Program-made: the position numbers and the translations under genes
From: Chrysopilus asiliformis
Lineage: Eukaryota > Arthropoda > Insecta > Diptera > Rhagionidae
Reading direction: 5' to 3'
Assembly (NCBI GenBank): GCA_964034945.1
Contig: OZ035963.1
Coordinates: 48,749,032-48,813,031, forward strand
DNA length: 64,000 nt
Part shown: piece by piece, positions 1 through 9,331 of the stretch
Layout: each line of letters opens with the position of its first letter
Position numbering within the stretch: the stretch's first letter is position 1
Notes under the pieces: model-generated
Told to the model about the DNA's origin: nothing
The model's input: the letters and a program-made list of their open reading frames with translations, nothing else
Database searches by the model: none

Positions 1-70
1 TTGGAGATTTTTGCCTTTTGTACCCTGGAGCCCAGAGACCAAAGTCTCTCGTCGTGTATTTCTACCTTAA

Positions 71-196
71 GAGCGGTTTGCACCAACGAAACTTAGCAAC
101 TTATGTCGAACTTAAATTAGTTAAGTGCCAGAATTTCTATGGTTTAAGAAGGCTAAGCATAACTTAAATAGTTATGGCTTTATCAGCAAATGGGCC
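71..196 (+). mobile_element. TTAA-flanked MITE, copy 1
   Basis: A 126-bp element lies directly after TTAA (67-70) and before TAAA (197-200). Its ends are GAGCGGTTTGC and GCAAATGGGCC, which form a short imperfect terminal inverted repeat. It is nearly identical, in inverse orientation, to the 127-bp insert at 9205-9331, so both ends are supported by a second copy. It has no coding capacity. TTAA targets suggest mobilisation by a piggyBac-like transposase; that assignment is inference. Confidence 0.75.
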
Positions 197-200
197 TAAA

Positions 201-325
201 AGTCGTTGGCACTAACGAAAGTAAGCGACTTATGTTTAACTTACATTATTTAAGTCCTAGAATTTTTACAGTTAAGTGGACTAAGCACGTCTTAATTTTG
301 TCAAGAATAGTACGCACAAACGGGC
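201..325 (+). mobile_element. Diverged tandem second copy of the TTAA MITE
   Basis: This stretch repeats the order of motifs in 71-196 (GGCACTAACGAAAGTAAGCG, then CGACTTATGTTTAACTT, then AAGTCCTAGAATTTTTA) and ends CACAAACGGGCG. It is clearly related but more diverged, and forms a head-to-tail dimer with the first copy. Confidence 0.55.
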
Positions 326-330
326 GTAGA

Positions 331-440
331 TTGCATAATTCCGGAACAATAGTTTAGTTTCTGTTACTCCGGGACTAGACTAAATGCCTAAATCCAGGAC
401 TGTTCCAGTGATTCCGGGACATATGGTTACCCTATGTTTA
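331..440. mobile_element. Transposon terminus with TTCCGGGAC / GGTTACCCTA motifs
   Basis: The stretch contains repeated CCGGGAC words and ends ATATGGTTACCCTA. The same TTGCATAA...CCGGGACAA block recurs at about 24544-24585, and GGGTGACCATA-type ends occur at 49205 and 51549. It is probably one end of a DNA transposon; the partner end is not visible. Confidence 0.35.
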
Positions 441-1235
441 GTAGGCGAATACTCTATATTCCATTAAAAAAGGTAAAATTTCCGAATGAAAACTGTGTCA
501 AGTATTATTTCCAAACTTTCTTAAAAAAGGCAGCTTTCCGTTCAATGTTGTTGCGGTGGCTCATTGTTTGTGGTTTTTTGATATCCTCGTCCTGTTTCCT
601 TGTAAGGACAACATCTGGTCTTACCAAACTGCTAACAACTGACTATGAACGGATTTTATTCTTCTTATACTCGTATATAATAGAACCATGGTCTCATCGT
701 CATACTCAAACAATGGAAATATCCTTCATAACACAATTGAAAGGACCCAGGAATCAGTATATAGAGAACCGCCAAAAGCAGTAAAAATAGGCTGACATTG
801 GCAGAATGATGCTTTGAAGCAAAATTTAATTGTTTTATCAAGTGGGAAAACCTATTTTCTTATAGTATATGACAAGTATTTATGTTTTCTATACCAGTTT
901 AGAAAGCTATTGCTTGATTTTGTGGAAACTCTTCATCAGGATTTTTCAGCAGGCGAAGACTTTTGGATTTGTCGCCGCAAATTTTAGCTCGAAATTTCAT
1001 AAAGATTTTGTACTAAAACCTATACCTACTAAATACATTTACTTAAGTTTATTCATTTGGTTCATATTTGGGGTGACTATTAGGGTGGAGTGAAAATGTA
1101 TGGAGACTTTTGTAAATACTAAATTTGCAATTCACCCGTGGGCTGCTGCATAATATTTTTCTTGCCTGCGGTGTATTTTATCAACGAATTTTTACCTTGG
1201 GCGTAGGCCCGTAATGAGGCATATGCTTGAAGCAC
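441..1235. other. No supported gene
   Basis: AT-rich DNA. Open frames of 116 codons (434-784) and 74 codons (869-1093) show no recognisable domain and are of chance length in this composition. Confidence 0.6.
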
Positions 1236-1437
1236 AATTTAGACTAACGATTGCGATAACGATTGAGCTTCCTCGACCAATGAGTTCAAAGCTTTCATGA
1301 CTCTATCGTTGAAAGCTTTGAACTCATTGGTCGAGATGCTTCAATCGTAATTGTAATCGTAATCGTAATCTTAATCGTAATCGTAATCGTAATCGTAATC
1401 GTAATCGTAATCGTAATGGCAATCATTAGTCTGAATT
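1236..1437. mobile_element. Foldback MITE carrying a hexamer array
   Basis: Outer ends AATTTAGACTAACGATTGC and GCAATCATTAGTCTGAATT are inverted repeats. Inside, 1272-1297 and 1310-1335 are a perfect 26-bp inverted repeat around a 12-bp loop. The right arm has about 12 copies of CGTAAT (1346-1417), while the left arm keeps only two or three related words, so the hexamer grew within one arm of a palindromic element. It is related to the array at 6000-6533. Confidence 0.75.
1346..1417 (+). repeat. (CGTAAT)n microsatellite, about 12 units
   Basis: Near-perfect hexanucleotide array inside the right arm of the foldback MITE at 1236-1437, with a few single-base variants near its left edge. Confidence 0.9.
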
Positions 1438-1687
1438 GAGGTGTTAAAAGCTAGAGTGGACCAACCCACATAATCGAGTTTTTGAAGCTTTTTCACTTTT
1501 GTACTATTATTTACTGTAAGTTTTTGGAAAAAAAATTTATGTGGACTTTATTACTCAATGTTGAAATGTTCTTTTGTGCATCCAAACATTTTTATCTAGA
1601 AACTCACTCGCAATAGTGATTCAAACACAAAAAAAATCACGATTTCAACATGTGGGTTGGTCCACTCTAGCTTTTAACGCCTCAATT
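1434..1687. mobile_element. 254-bp element with 37-bp terminal inverted repeats
   Basis: 1434-1470 and 1651-1687 are inverted repeats of 37 bp with one mismatch, containing AAAGCTAGAGTGGACCAACC. The 180-bp interior is AT-rich with no frame. It abuts the hexamer MITE, sharing AATT. AAGCAYAATT occurs near both 1230 and 1683, so the two elements might be halves of one composite. No TSD is certain. Confidence 0.7.
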
Positions 1688-1741
1688 ATGCTTTAGTGCA
1701 GTTGAACAGGGCCAGAGTCAGGGCAGTCCCTGAAATGACTT

Positions 1742-1792
1742 CCAAGAGATGCCGTACACCAAGAGATGCCGTACACCAAGAGATGCCGTACA
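1742..1792. repeat. 17-bp tandem repeat, 3 perfect units
   Basis: Three identical head-to-tail copies of CCAAGAGATGCCGTACA at 1742-1758, 1759-1775 and 1776-1792. Confidence 0.95.
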
Positions 1793-1916
1793 CAAATATT
1801 TGTTGACGTTTGTATTATTTTGGATCGTCGAAAATAAAAACAAAATAATTTAGCTTTAAATTTTAGGGTATAATAGACTTTTACACGTAAAAATTTTCGC
1901 TTACGACGTATTTATC

Positions 1917-2239
1917 ATAGTAATATATAAAAATGAGTTTGTGTCTGTCTGTCTGTCTGTCTGTTCCTCTTTCACGCAAAAACGGCTGAACAGATTGACT
2001 TGAAATTTGGCATGAGTGTCTGTGGTAGTTCTGGTTCCAACTTAGGCATACGGAAAAGTAGCGCGAGGGGTGGGGGGAGTAAGGGGAGGGGGTAAAGTGA
2101 TTTCGAAACTTAGTTTTCGCGCTATGTTACTCTTTCGCGGGGACACTACTGAGTCGATTGGCCTGAAGTTTAGTTCCAACATAGACCATAAAAAAAACTT
2201 GAAAAAACTTAACCCGGCAACGACGGGTATGCAAGGTAG
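1917..2239 (+). mobile_element. Non-autonomous Helitron-like element
   Basis: The 5' end ATATATAAAAATGAG is followed by (GTCT)5, then CAAAAACGGCTGAACAGATT, and the element ends with the hairpin ACCCG-gcaacga-CGGGT followed 7 bp later by GTAG|T, close to the CTRR|T ending of Helitrons. The same layout is found inverted at 38026-40287 and, with a CTAG|T end, at 25485-25982. No Rep/helicase is encoded. Confidence 0.65.
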
Positions 2240-3517
2240 TTATTATATAATAAAGCTTAAAAATTACTTATTTTTCGCCTTTGACCGTATAATTCGACCG
2301 CAGCGATTACTTGTTTATTCTATCTTAATATTGTCAATATTTCTGAGTCTTTTCCGACAAAGCTTTTTCATTTCGTTCGCTTGTGCAAGTAGTTTTTTTT
2401 ATTTCGGCCATCCATCACCAACCCCCTCCCCCCACCCTTATTTCAAGGTTTTGCAATAAAAAGCCCGTGAAGTTTTAATTTAAAAAAATCACCAGATTTT
2501 TTTTTTCAATATTATATGCAGTGTTTTTTCTTCCAATTACAAAAAAAAACACAGTTTTTTGTGAAATCAGCTTAATCGAGGCGCTTAACTCATCAACAGT
2601 AAATTCGAGTTAAAGAGTCAAGTTTCCTTAAAGAAAAGATTCCTATTGTCAAAAGAAAAAGAAAAAAAAAATGTTGCTTCCCTTTTCTTCTGTTCTGCCA
2701 CGACCAAGCATCGCATTATTCGTAAATTATATTCAGACATCAGATAAAAATGAGATTCCTTGAATTTTCACTTTTACAATTTGAATTTAAGATTGCGTAA
2801 AAAATCTCAACAATAAATCCTTTATTTCTTCTTGTATTTACAAAAGTGAAAAATCTAATTTTCATTCCAGAATTTCTTTCATTTTTGTGTTGAATTCATG
2901 GCACAAAAAAAAAGTGAGTAGGTACTAGTCATGCGGATATTATTTCAATCAAATATTTAAAAGAATGAACCTGATTTTATCATGATTGAGGTACGTACTT
3001 AAAAGAAGAAAGTCAAATTTACGCAGTAAGAAATCAGGACAATGGAAAACACGGAAAAAATTCCTTTTAAATTTACTCGTTTAAATAAGTTTTTTTTTCC
3101 CCCCATTTTAATCTGATGGTATTCCATGAGAATGATTAAAAATTCAGACACACATTCTTTTAGAATAGAATTTTTCTCGTGTTTCAAAAGAATTTCATCC
3201 AGAGTCAATGAAAACGTGAAAAATTGTATAATGCAAAAAAACCACATTAAGGAGCAGGGATATTTTTCAGTTTTATACAGAATAAACAAAAATTAAATAA
3301 AAATACGATGCGTTGCCCAAGAGGAAAAATGCAATACGCTATCTTATTAAAATCAAATCCCACAACATGTTTAAATAACGATCTACACAAATAACATGGC
3401 TGGGCAGATATACGAGATCCTTTTGGCTTTTTAAATTCACCCTGGATTCAGCTCGCCCAGAAATAACACCAAAAATTGTAAAATCCTGCAGGATAAAATC
3501 GAGTGAATTTCTAGACT
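2240..3517. other. AT-rich DNA, no supported gene
   Basis: Frames at 2070-2459 (+) and 2999-3289 (-) are low-complexity and overlap or border repeat DNA. No transposon end, splice-supported exon or RNA gene is apparent. Confidence 0.6.
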
Positions 3518-4260
3518 ACACAGTTAAAAAAATAAAAAAACAATTTTTTTTTAAAAAAGCTTTTATTAAAAAAATGTGAGAAAAAGGAAAAAATCATTTA
3601 TCGGCGTCGTGTATCAGGAATAAAAGTGACATTTATGTTATTTTTATGTTTTTATCTCGGTTTAATTTCTGATACACACCGCCAAAAAAATATTCTATTC
3701 AATAAGAGCTTTTTTTTAATTTTTTTCTTGATACCTTTTTGGCATTTTGCATTTGCATAGTATGACTAAAAATCCAAAATGACGTCTGTCTTTTGTCACT
3801 CTTGTATAACTTGTAGTCTTCGAATATATCCTTAAGGCCTGTGTCCACATGGAAGTTTATTTGCAGAAGTCGCTTCTAAAAGAGATTTCTGGTGTCACAA
3901 CTTCTGGAAGTTTACTTGCAGTTAGTGTTTCCACGGGAAAAACTTCCAGAAGTCTCTGCTAGAAGCGACTTCTGCAAATAAACTTCCATGGGGACACAGG
4001 CCTTAACGGAGTTTTGATTCCAGAATCGCATCGGATTCAACGACCCAAAAAATCCCCGGATGAGATTTTTTCTTGAAAATTTGAGAAAATGATAATCACG
4101 TCATCCGTTATCTTTACAGACTTATTAGCGTCAGAACCGGATTCAGCGACCCCAAAAACACCCAGATGAGATTTTTTTTTGGAAAATTTGAAGAAAATGA
4201 TAAACAAGTTATCCAAATCAAAAACTTTTCTTAGGTACTTGTTGTCCTGACGTGGATTCA
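3518..4260 (-). mobile_element. Composite repeat family (TGTATCAG palindrome plus GGATAACG units), inverted and split
   Basis: The same blocks occur in the same order at 7985-8540 and 41775-42680: GGATAACG/TCGCTGAATCC units of roughly 90-100 bp, then ACGCCATTTTGGAT...CATACTAAT, then an A/T-rich imperfect palindrome around CTGTGTATCAG...CTGATACACA. Here it is on the minus strand and is interrupted by a TTAA foldback at 3836-4002. Confidence 0.65.
3836..4002. mobile_element. 167-bp TTAA foldback MITE
   Basis: The element is flanked on both sides by TTAA (3832-3835 and 4003-4006). Its 43-bp arms begin GGCCTGTGTCCACATGGAAG and are inverted copies with one mismatch. The loop itself holds partly palindromic AACTTCTGGAAG words. 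This is a clean insertion into the composite repeat. Confidence 0.85.
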
Positions 4261-4535
4261 CATTTTATACCATATACAAATTAACTTTCTCAAATATCTC
4301 CTTTCTAGTAAATGTTACGAGAAAATATGTGACGACATAATTTATTGTAAATTAAATTTGTTACAATTTCTTCTTAGAATATTTTTGCGTACGTCGAGAG
4401 ATTTAGAAGTTATAAGGAAATTAAGTCTAAAAGTAGAATTTTTAATTTTTTAAATAATAAAAACCATCCTTCTACGATGATAATAGAAATTTCTGTGAAT
4501 TTTTTATCCTTGAAAACTTTAAAGATAAATTACTA

Positions 4536-5398
4536 AACATAACAAAAGCTATAATTGCTGAAAATTATTGAAAACCCGGCGAACAGTTGTATCAAAATTC
4601 CACTTTGAATTCAAACTTTTCAATAAGATTTTTTAAAATTTATTCCAATCGGATTTTGATGTATGGGAGTTTTATGTAGAATCATATCCAAAATAACTTT
4701 TGTTGTTGCACTTTCTGGATAAGATGCACCGTTTTTGGGATATTCACAAAAAACGTGTTGCCCCCCCCCCCCCCCCGCCCCGCCGAACTTAGCCTTGCAT
4801 TTTACGAAAAACGAATCTGCGTAAGATTTCAAGTCTCTAGCTCAATCCGTGCGCCTGCAATCCGCGCCACAGACAGACGGACAGACAGACGGACAGACAG
4901 ACGGACAGACAGACGGACAGACAGACGGACAGACAGACGGACAGACAGACGGACAGACAGACGGAAAAATGTACAGACGGACATGCGGACGGACATGCGA
5001 AATTCAATTTTTTTTATCATTCTAAACACACTGGTGTAATTCATTTTTGTGTGTGATGACGAAATTTTGGCGTTACAAACGGTAAGGCAAATTTAATATA
5101 CTCTTTGGTTTCACCATATGCACTCAGAAAAATGGAGGCTAACTCGACGACCTACATACGGCGTAATTGGCCTCGGGCAGGCGCGCGTTCGCCTGCATGT
5201 GGGCAAGTAAAACTGAGTTGACCTGTGGTCGGAGAAATTCTGAAATTAAGCCACCAGCAGGTGAAGTAGGGCAATGGGAGCTGCACGAGTTGACCTTAGA
5301 TAGGTTAACTCTGACCGCTAGCTGGCTTACAGAAACCTCTGTAAGGTCAGAGTTAACCTGACAAAAAGTTGACCTGAACATTTTTCTGAGTGTGGGTA
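4536..5398 (+). mobile_element. (GTCY)n element family A, copy 1
   Basis: Order of blocks: ACATAACAAAAGCTATA, AACAGTTGTATCAAAATTC, ATCGGATTTTGATGTATG, a C tract (4761-4776), TCTAGCTCAATCCGTGCG, then (GACAGACG)n at 4871-4965, CACACTGGTGTAATTCA and GGTTTCACCATA. Copies lie at 21027-21621, 46870-47520, 49285-49988 and 58940-59190. Full copies have ACCCGTATGGTGA/TCACCATACGGGT inverted motifs; this copy's left motif is deleted. The RTDRRTD-like frame here is a microsatellite translation. A MITE sits at 5121-5392. Confidence 0.75.
5121..5392. mobile_element. 272-bp MITE with CACTCAGAAAAATG ends
   Basis: Perfect 14-bp terminal inverted repeats (5121-5134 and 5379-5392). It splits the ACCATA/GGGTATA end of the surrounding family A copy, leaving TG on both sides as a possible 2-bp TSD. 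The interior is more GC-rich than its host and has its own inverted repeat (GTTAACTCTGACC/GGTCAGAGTTAAC). CACT-type ends and a 2-bp TSD would fit a CACTA-like element, but this is tentative. Confidence 0.75.
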
Positions 5399-5999
5399 TA
5401 AAAAAATGTTGTGAAAAGTTCCAACTTTGAATGTTGGAATAGAGGCATCATTTTTAACTGTGTAGCTTAAGGATACAGTAGTTTTATTCGTAGATACACG
5501 AGTTAAATGAAAGAGTCCTTCGGGATTTACAGAAAACTCATGAAATAGACTTTTTATGTTGAAAAAATTTTAAGAAGTGTGTAAAATATTACCAAAAACA
5601 CTATACAGGTTCACACTTTAAATTATACGACCTGGTCTTGCACGACCCATCAATCGATCCTGGATCCCTTTTAATCTACTGAAACCTATTGGATACCTAA
5701 GGATGGTAATTTATTTAAAAAATATGATAATTTTTGGGTCATAAGTTTCTTGTGTCTCAATATCCCAATTAATCATGTCATAGTAAGATATTTGCTTCGA
5801 GGATGGAAATGTGTTACAAATTCCTAGATAAACTAGTTATTCAAAGGGATTTTTATTCGATTCTTCTGGAAATATTTTCTTTTCTTCAAGAATTTTTTTG
5901 TTTATTATTTTCCAATTCAAAAATGTTTAAGATTTTTTGTATTTAAAAGAATTTTTATTGTTCTTAAAAAAATCGACTTTTGAACATTTTAATGATCTG
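5399..5999. other. No supported feature
   Basis: AT-rich DNA without recognisable gene, transposon end or tandem repeat. Confidence 0.5.
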
Positions 6000-6533
6000 G
6001 TAATCGCAATCGCAATCATAATCGTAATTGCAATCGTAATCGCAATCGTAATCGCAATCGCAATCGCAATCGTAATCGTAATCGTAATCGTAATCGTAAT
6101 CGTAATCGTAATCGTAATCGTAATCGTAATCGTAATCGTAATCGTAATCGTAATCGTAATCGTAATCGTAATCGTAATCGTAATCGTAATCGTAATCGTA
6201 ATCGTAATCGTAATCGTAATCGTAATCGTAATCGTAATCGTAATCGTAATCGTAATCGTAATCGTAATCGTAATCGTAATCGTAATCGTAATCGTAATCG
6301 TAATCGTAATCGTAATCGTAATCGTAATCGTAATCGTAATCGTAATCGTAATCGTAATCGTAATCGTAATCGTAATCGTAATCGTAATCGTAATCGTAAT
6401 CGTAATCGTAATCGTAATCGTAATCGTAATCGTAATCGTAATCGTAATCGTAATCGTAATCGTAATCGTAAGCGTAATCGTAATCGTAATCGTAATCCTA
6501 ATCGCTATTGTTAGACTGATTTGGGCTTAAGTA
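6000..6533 (+). mobile_element. Expanded (TAATCG)n array with MITE end
   Basis: About 85 hexamer units run from 6000 to 6513, nearly perfect after a variable left part with CAATCG units. The right flank ATTGTTAGACTGATTT matches the inverted terminus of the hexamer MITE at 1236-1437, so this is the same family with its hexamer greatly expanded and its left arm missing. The Ile-Val repeat frame across it is a microsatellite translation, not a gene. Confidence 0.85.
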
Positions 6534-6901
6534 ACTATCCATGCAACCAATTTAGTTAAAATCATGCTATAATAAATTATTTATCGAAATTGCCTGCTGG
6601 GTCAAAATGAAATTTGCATAATCATAGTAATACAATTTCGCTTAACCAAATGACGATGTCTATTGTTGTCAAAGTCGAATTAATTAACTCTTGCAGACAT
6701 CGTGCAGAAGCATTTAATCACAACCAGAATGAAATCAATCAACCGCCAATTACGAGTTCAATGTTTGCCAAAAATATTTACGTCGATCGATTGTGTGCAT
6801 CGGTCCCATTTAAAGCACATTTCACTGTTTCTCCCACTGGACACTGGATTTTCACCGATGCTGTTCTCTAATCCTTGTTGAAAATTCAGGACGTTTATCA
6901 G

Positions 6902-6937
<36 letters not shown>

Positions 6938-7984
6938 CCGGAGTAAAAACATCCATCGCGAGAAAATATGTGGATGAAATATGATATCTACTAACCAGCA
7001 AAAGTGCATCATTGAGGGCGGTAGTAACTTAAAGTGTTTTCATTTTATGACACTTCTGGCGTCAGGAGTCCTGCACATCCTTGGATTCACGATTCACATC
7101 GTATATCGCCCGTTGCCTAACTGCTTAATCTGATGGAAATATTGTTCTCGTTATATGTTTGCTAGAGTTGTTATTTCTGTTCTTGTTGGCGAGGTACAAG
7201 TAAAGTGACATCAATATTGAGAGAGATTTTTCTGACAAATATCTCGATTATGGATCGTTCTGGATTCGATAAGGGGTATGGAATGAACTGCTTAAAGTAT
7301 TTCAACTTAAAAATGTTCAAGAACTTGAAAAAGTTGATAATACTTTTTCTTTATCCTTTTTTCACATTTTATTCAGGCTAAGGTACGAATAGACGCCGCA
7401 GTTTTTGAAATACGTTATGAAATTCACGTTTCTAAAAACTCACATATGATTTTAAATCTATTGGAAAGGTTCATCATTCAGCTATATCTCTGTCAAATTA
7501 CAATATCCTGGAGCGTGAAGAAAAAAAACAGGAGGAAAATAAAAAAGATCGAATTTTGGTCCGAATTGGGCAGAACGAATAAAAATAACCACTATTTATT
7601 GAAAAAATAAATCCCTGGAGATAATTCAAGTATATTAGAATTAACACAGCACAATAAAATGATAGATGTGGAAGACAGACGACTGAATACTTGAAATACC
7701 TCTAGACGCCATTGTTTTAGACTTTACTTCCTTCACAATACCTTTTTCGATATTTTCTGCCCAAAGCGCGAATGGTGGTTAGTAAAATGTTATATTTTAG
7801 CGTAAAATTGATTCTTTTTTCCAATTTCAATGTTACTTCCATCCATTTAAAAATTAAGACCAAATGGGGCGTCTATCCTCTGTGGGCATCAATCCGTATC
7901 CAAAACTGGAGCAACTATTCTTCTTGGCACATACAGATGCCTTTACGATTTTCTTGAATCTCACTTCAGAAATATTCAAACAAA
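6534..7984. other. Mostly unique DNA, no supported gene
   Basis: Contains a (CA)n run at 6905-6935. An 85-codon frame at 6614-6871 lacks any recognised motif. No other structure stands out. Confidence 0.5.
6905..6935. repeat. (CA)n dinucleotide repeat
   Basis: Uninterrupted CA/AC repeat of about 15 units. Confidence 0.95.
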
Positions 7985-8540
7985 CTGTTGTCTGTCTGTC
8001 AGGGTCAAATCTTACAATCCAATTTCGATCCACTTCCACTCATCCGATTGACTTGAAATTTTGCACGCATACGTAACTCCGATGACAATTTCGTCCTTGT
8101 AAGGATAAGGAAAGGTCCTGTAAATATGACGTGTTTATACTTTTCCTCAAATTTTCCGCAAAAAATCTCATCTAAAGTTTTTGGGGTCGCTGAAACCGAT
8201 TCTGTGGTCGAAAAGTTCGTAAAGATATCTCAAAGGTACGGATTTGAAGACTAAAAAATATAAACAGGTGTGGCGAAAGAAAGACGCCATTTTGGATTTT
8301 AAGCCATACTAATCCAACACAAAATGACTAAAAAGAATAAAATAAAATAAAAAAAAATTTAAAAAAGCTTTTAATTAAAAAAAAAATGCTCTAAAAAGGA
8401 AAAAATAATTTTCTAGTACTGTGTATCAGAAATTAAAGCGATACAAGGCATACAAAATAAAATAAAATAAATATTTATCTCGCTTTTATTTGTGATACAC
8501 AGGGCCAAAAAAACATTTTTTCCTTTTTGGTAATTGTTTT
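7985..8540 (+). mobile_element. Composite repeat family, uninterrupted copy
   Basis: Starts at TGTCTGTCTGTCAGGGTC, then CATCCGATTGACTTGAAATT, GGATAACG/TTTTTGGGGTCGCTGA units, TATAAACAGGTGTGGCGAAA, GACGCCATTTTGGATT, and the palindrome from TGTGTATCAG to GTGATACACA. This copy is the reference that shows where the copies at 3518-4260 and 41775-42680 are interrupted. Confidence 0.7.
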
Positions 8541-8747
8541 CTTAAAAAAAGCTTTTTTTTTAAATTTTTTACATAAAGGGTAATTCAATCCTGTTTTTTT
8601 TGAGCTTCCTGTTTTTTTTTTTTAAATAAAACACGTAATAATTAATATATTGAGGAAAATCTTTATTTAAGTTGTTAGTTTGGTTCATCCCATTTAATGT
8701 TAAAAAATAATTTCCTTCAAATGTTGCCCCCGGCTAACTCTTAAATC

Positions 8748-9004
8748 AGGGGTGTCCAACCTTTCCGTTTTCGTGGGCCACATTGGGAGAAGACGAGTTG
8801 TATTGGGCCACAAATAAAATATACTAACCCTAAAAATAGCTGATTAGTCAAAAACGTAGAATATATACAGACTTAGTTAACAATTTTAAGTAATTTAAAC
8901 TTCATTAATTCATAAAGTTTGTAAATATATCAATTTTTGTTGGGCCTCATGCAAACATGTCTTGGGCCGCATGCGGCCCGTGGGCCGCAGGTTGGACAAG
9001 CCTG
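8748..9004 (+). mobile_element. hAT MITE, copy A, with perfect 8-bp TSD
   Basis: 257 bp starting CAGGGGTGTCCAACC and ending GGTTGGACAAGCCTG, flanked by TCTTAAAT on both sides (8740-8747 and 9005-9012). It contains GGGCCACATTGGGAG, GGGCCACAAATAAAATA and GGGCCGCATGCGGCCC. The 8-bp TSD and CAGG...CCTG-like ends define the hAT superfamily. From memory the sequence resembles the primate hAT-Charlie MITE MER30. It lies inside the transposase gene of the mariner element. A second copy is at 24812-25261. Confidence 0.92.
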
Positions 9005-9204
9005 TCTTAAATGGTCCATTCTGTGTGTCGAATTTTCGACCACTCTTTCAAGCATATCGGTCGGTATTCCGCGAATAGCACGAGTTATGTTTGCTTTCAA
9101 AGCTATAATCGTTCCGGGTTTATCGACGTAAACAAGAGATTTCACATATTTCCACAGAAAGTAATCCAATGGTGTCAGATCACAAGATCCCAGTGGCCAA
9201 TTAA

Positions 9205-9331
9205 GGCCCGTTTGCTGATACAAGTCATAACTATTTAAGTTATGCTTAGCCTTCTTAAACCATAGAAATTCTGGCACTTAACAAATTTAAGTTCGACATA
9301 AGTTGTTAAGTTTCGTTGATGCAAACCGCTC
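9205..9331 (-). mobile_element. TTAA MITE inside the mariner transposase
   Basis: 127 bp, inverse of the copy at 71-196. TTAA lies at 9201-9204; on the other side TAA remains at 9332-9334 (one base lost). It separates codons for ISRNGPV and NWPLGS of the transposase, so insertion occurred into a TTAA formed by a Val-Asn junction. Confidence 0.88.

Noticed and set aside
434..1093. Two open frames of 116 and 74 codons
   Set aside because: No domain, no start context, K/F/I/L-rich text as expected from AT-rich DNA, and lengths expected by chance in 64 kb.
4871..4965. CRISPR-like regularly spaced repeats
   Set aside because: The units are contiguous 4-8-bp microsatellites with no spacers; the genome looks eukaryotic.
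5937..6530. 197-codon Ile-Val repeat frame
   Set aside because: Translation of a (TAATCG)n array; no coding evidence outside the repeat.
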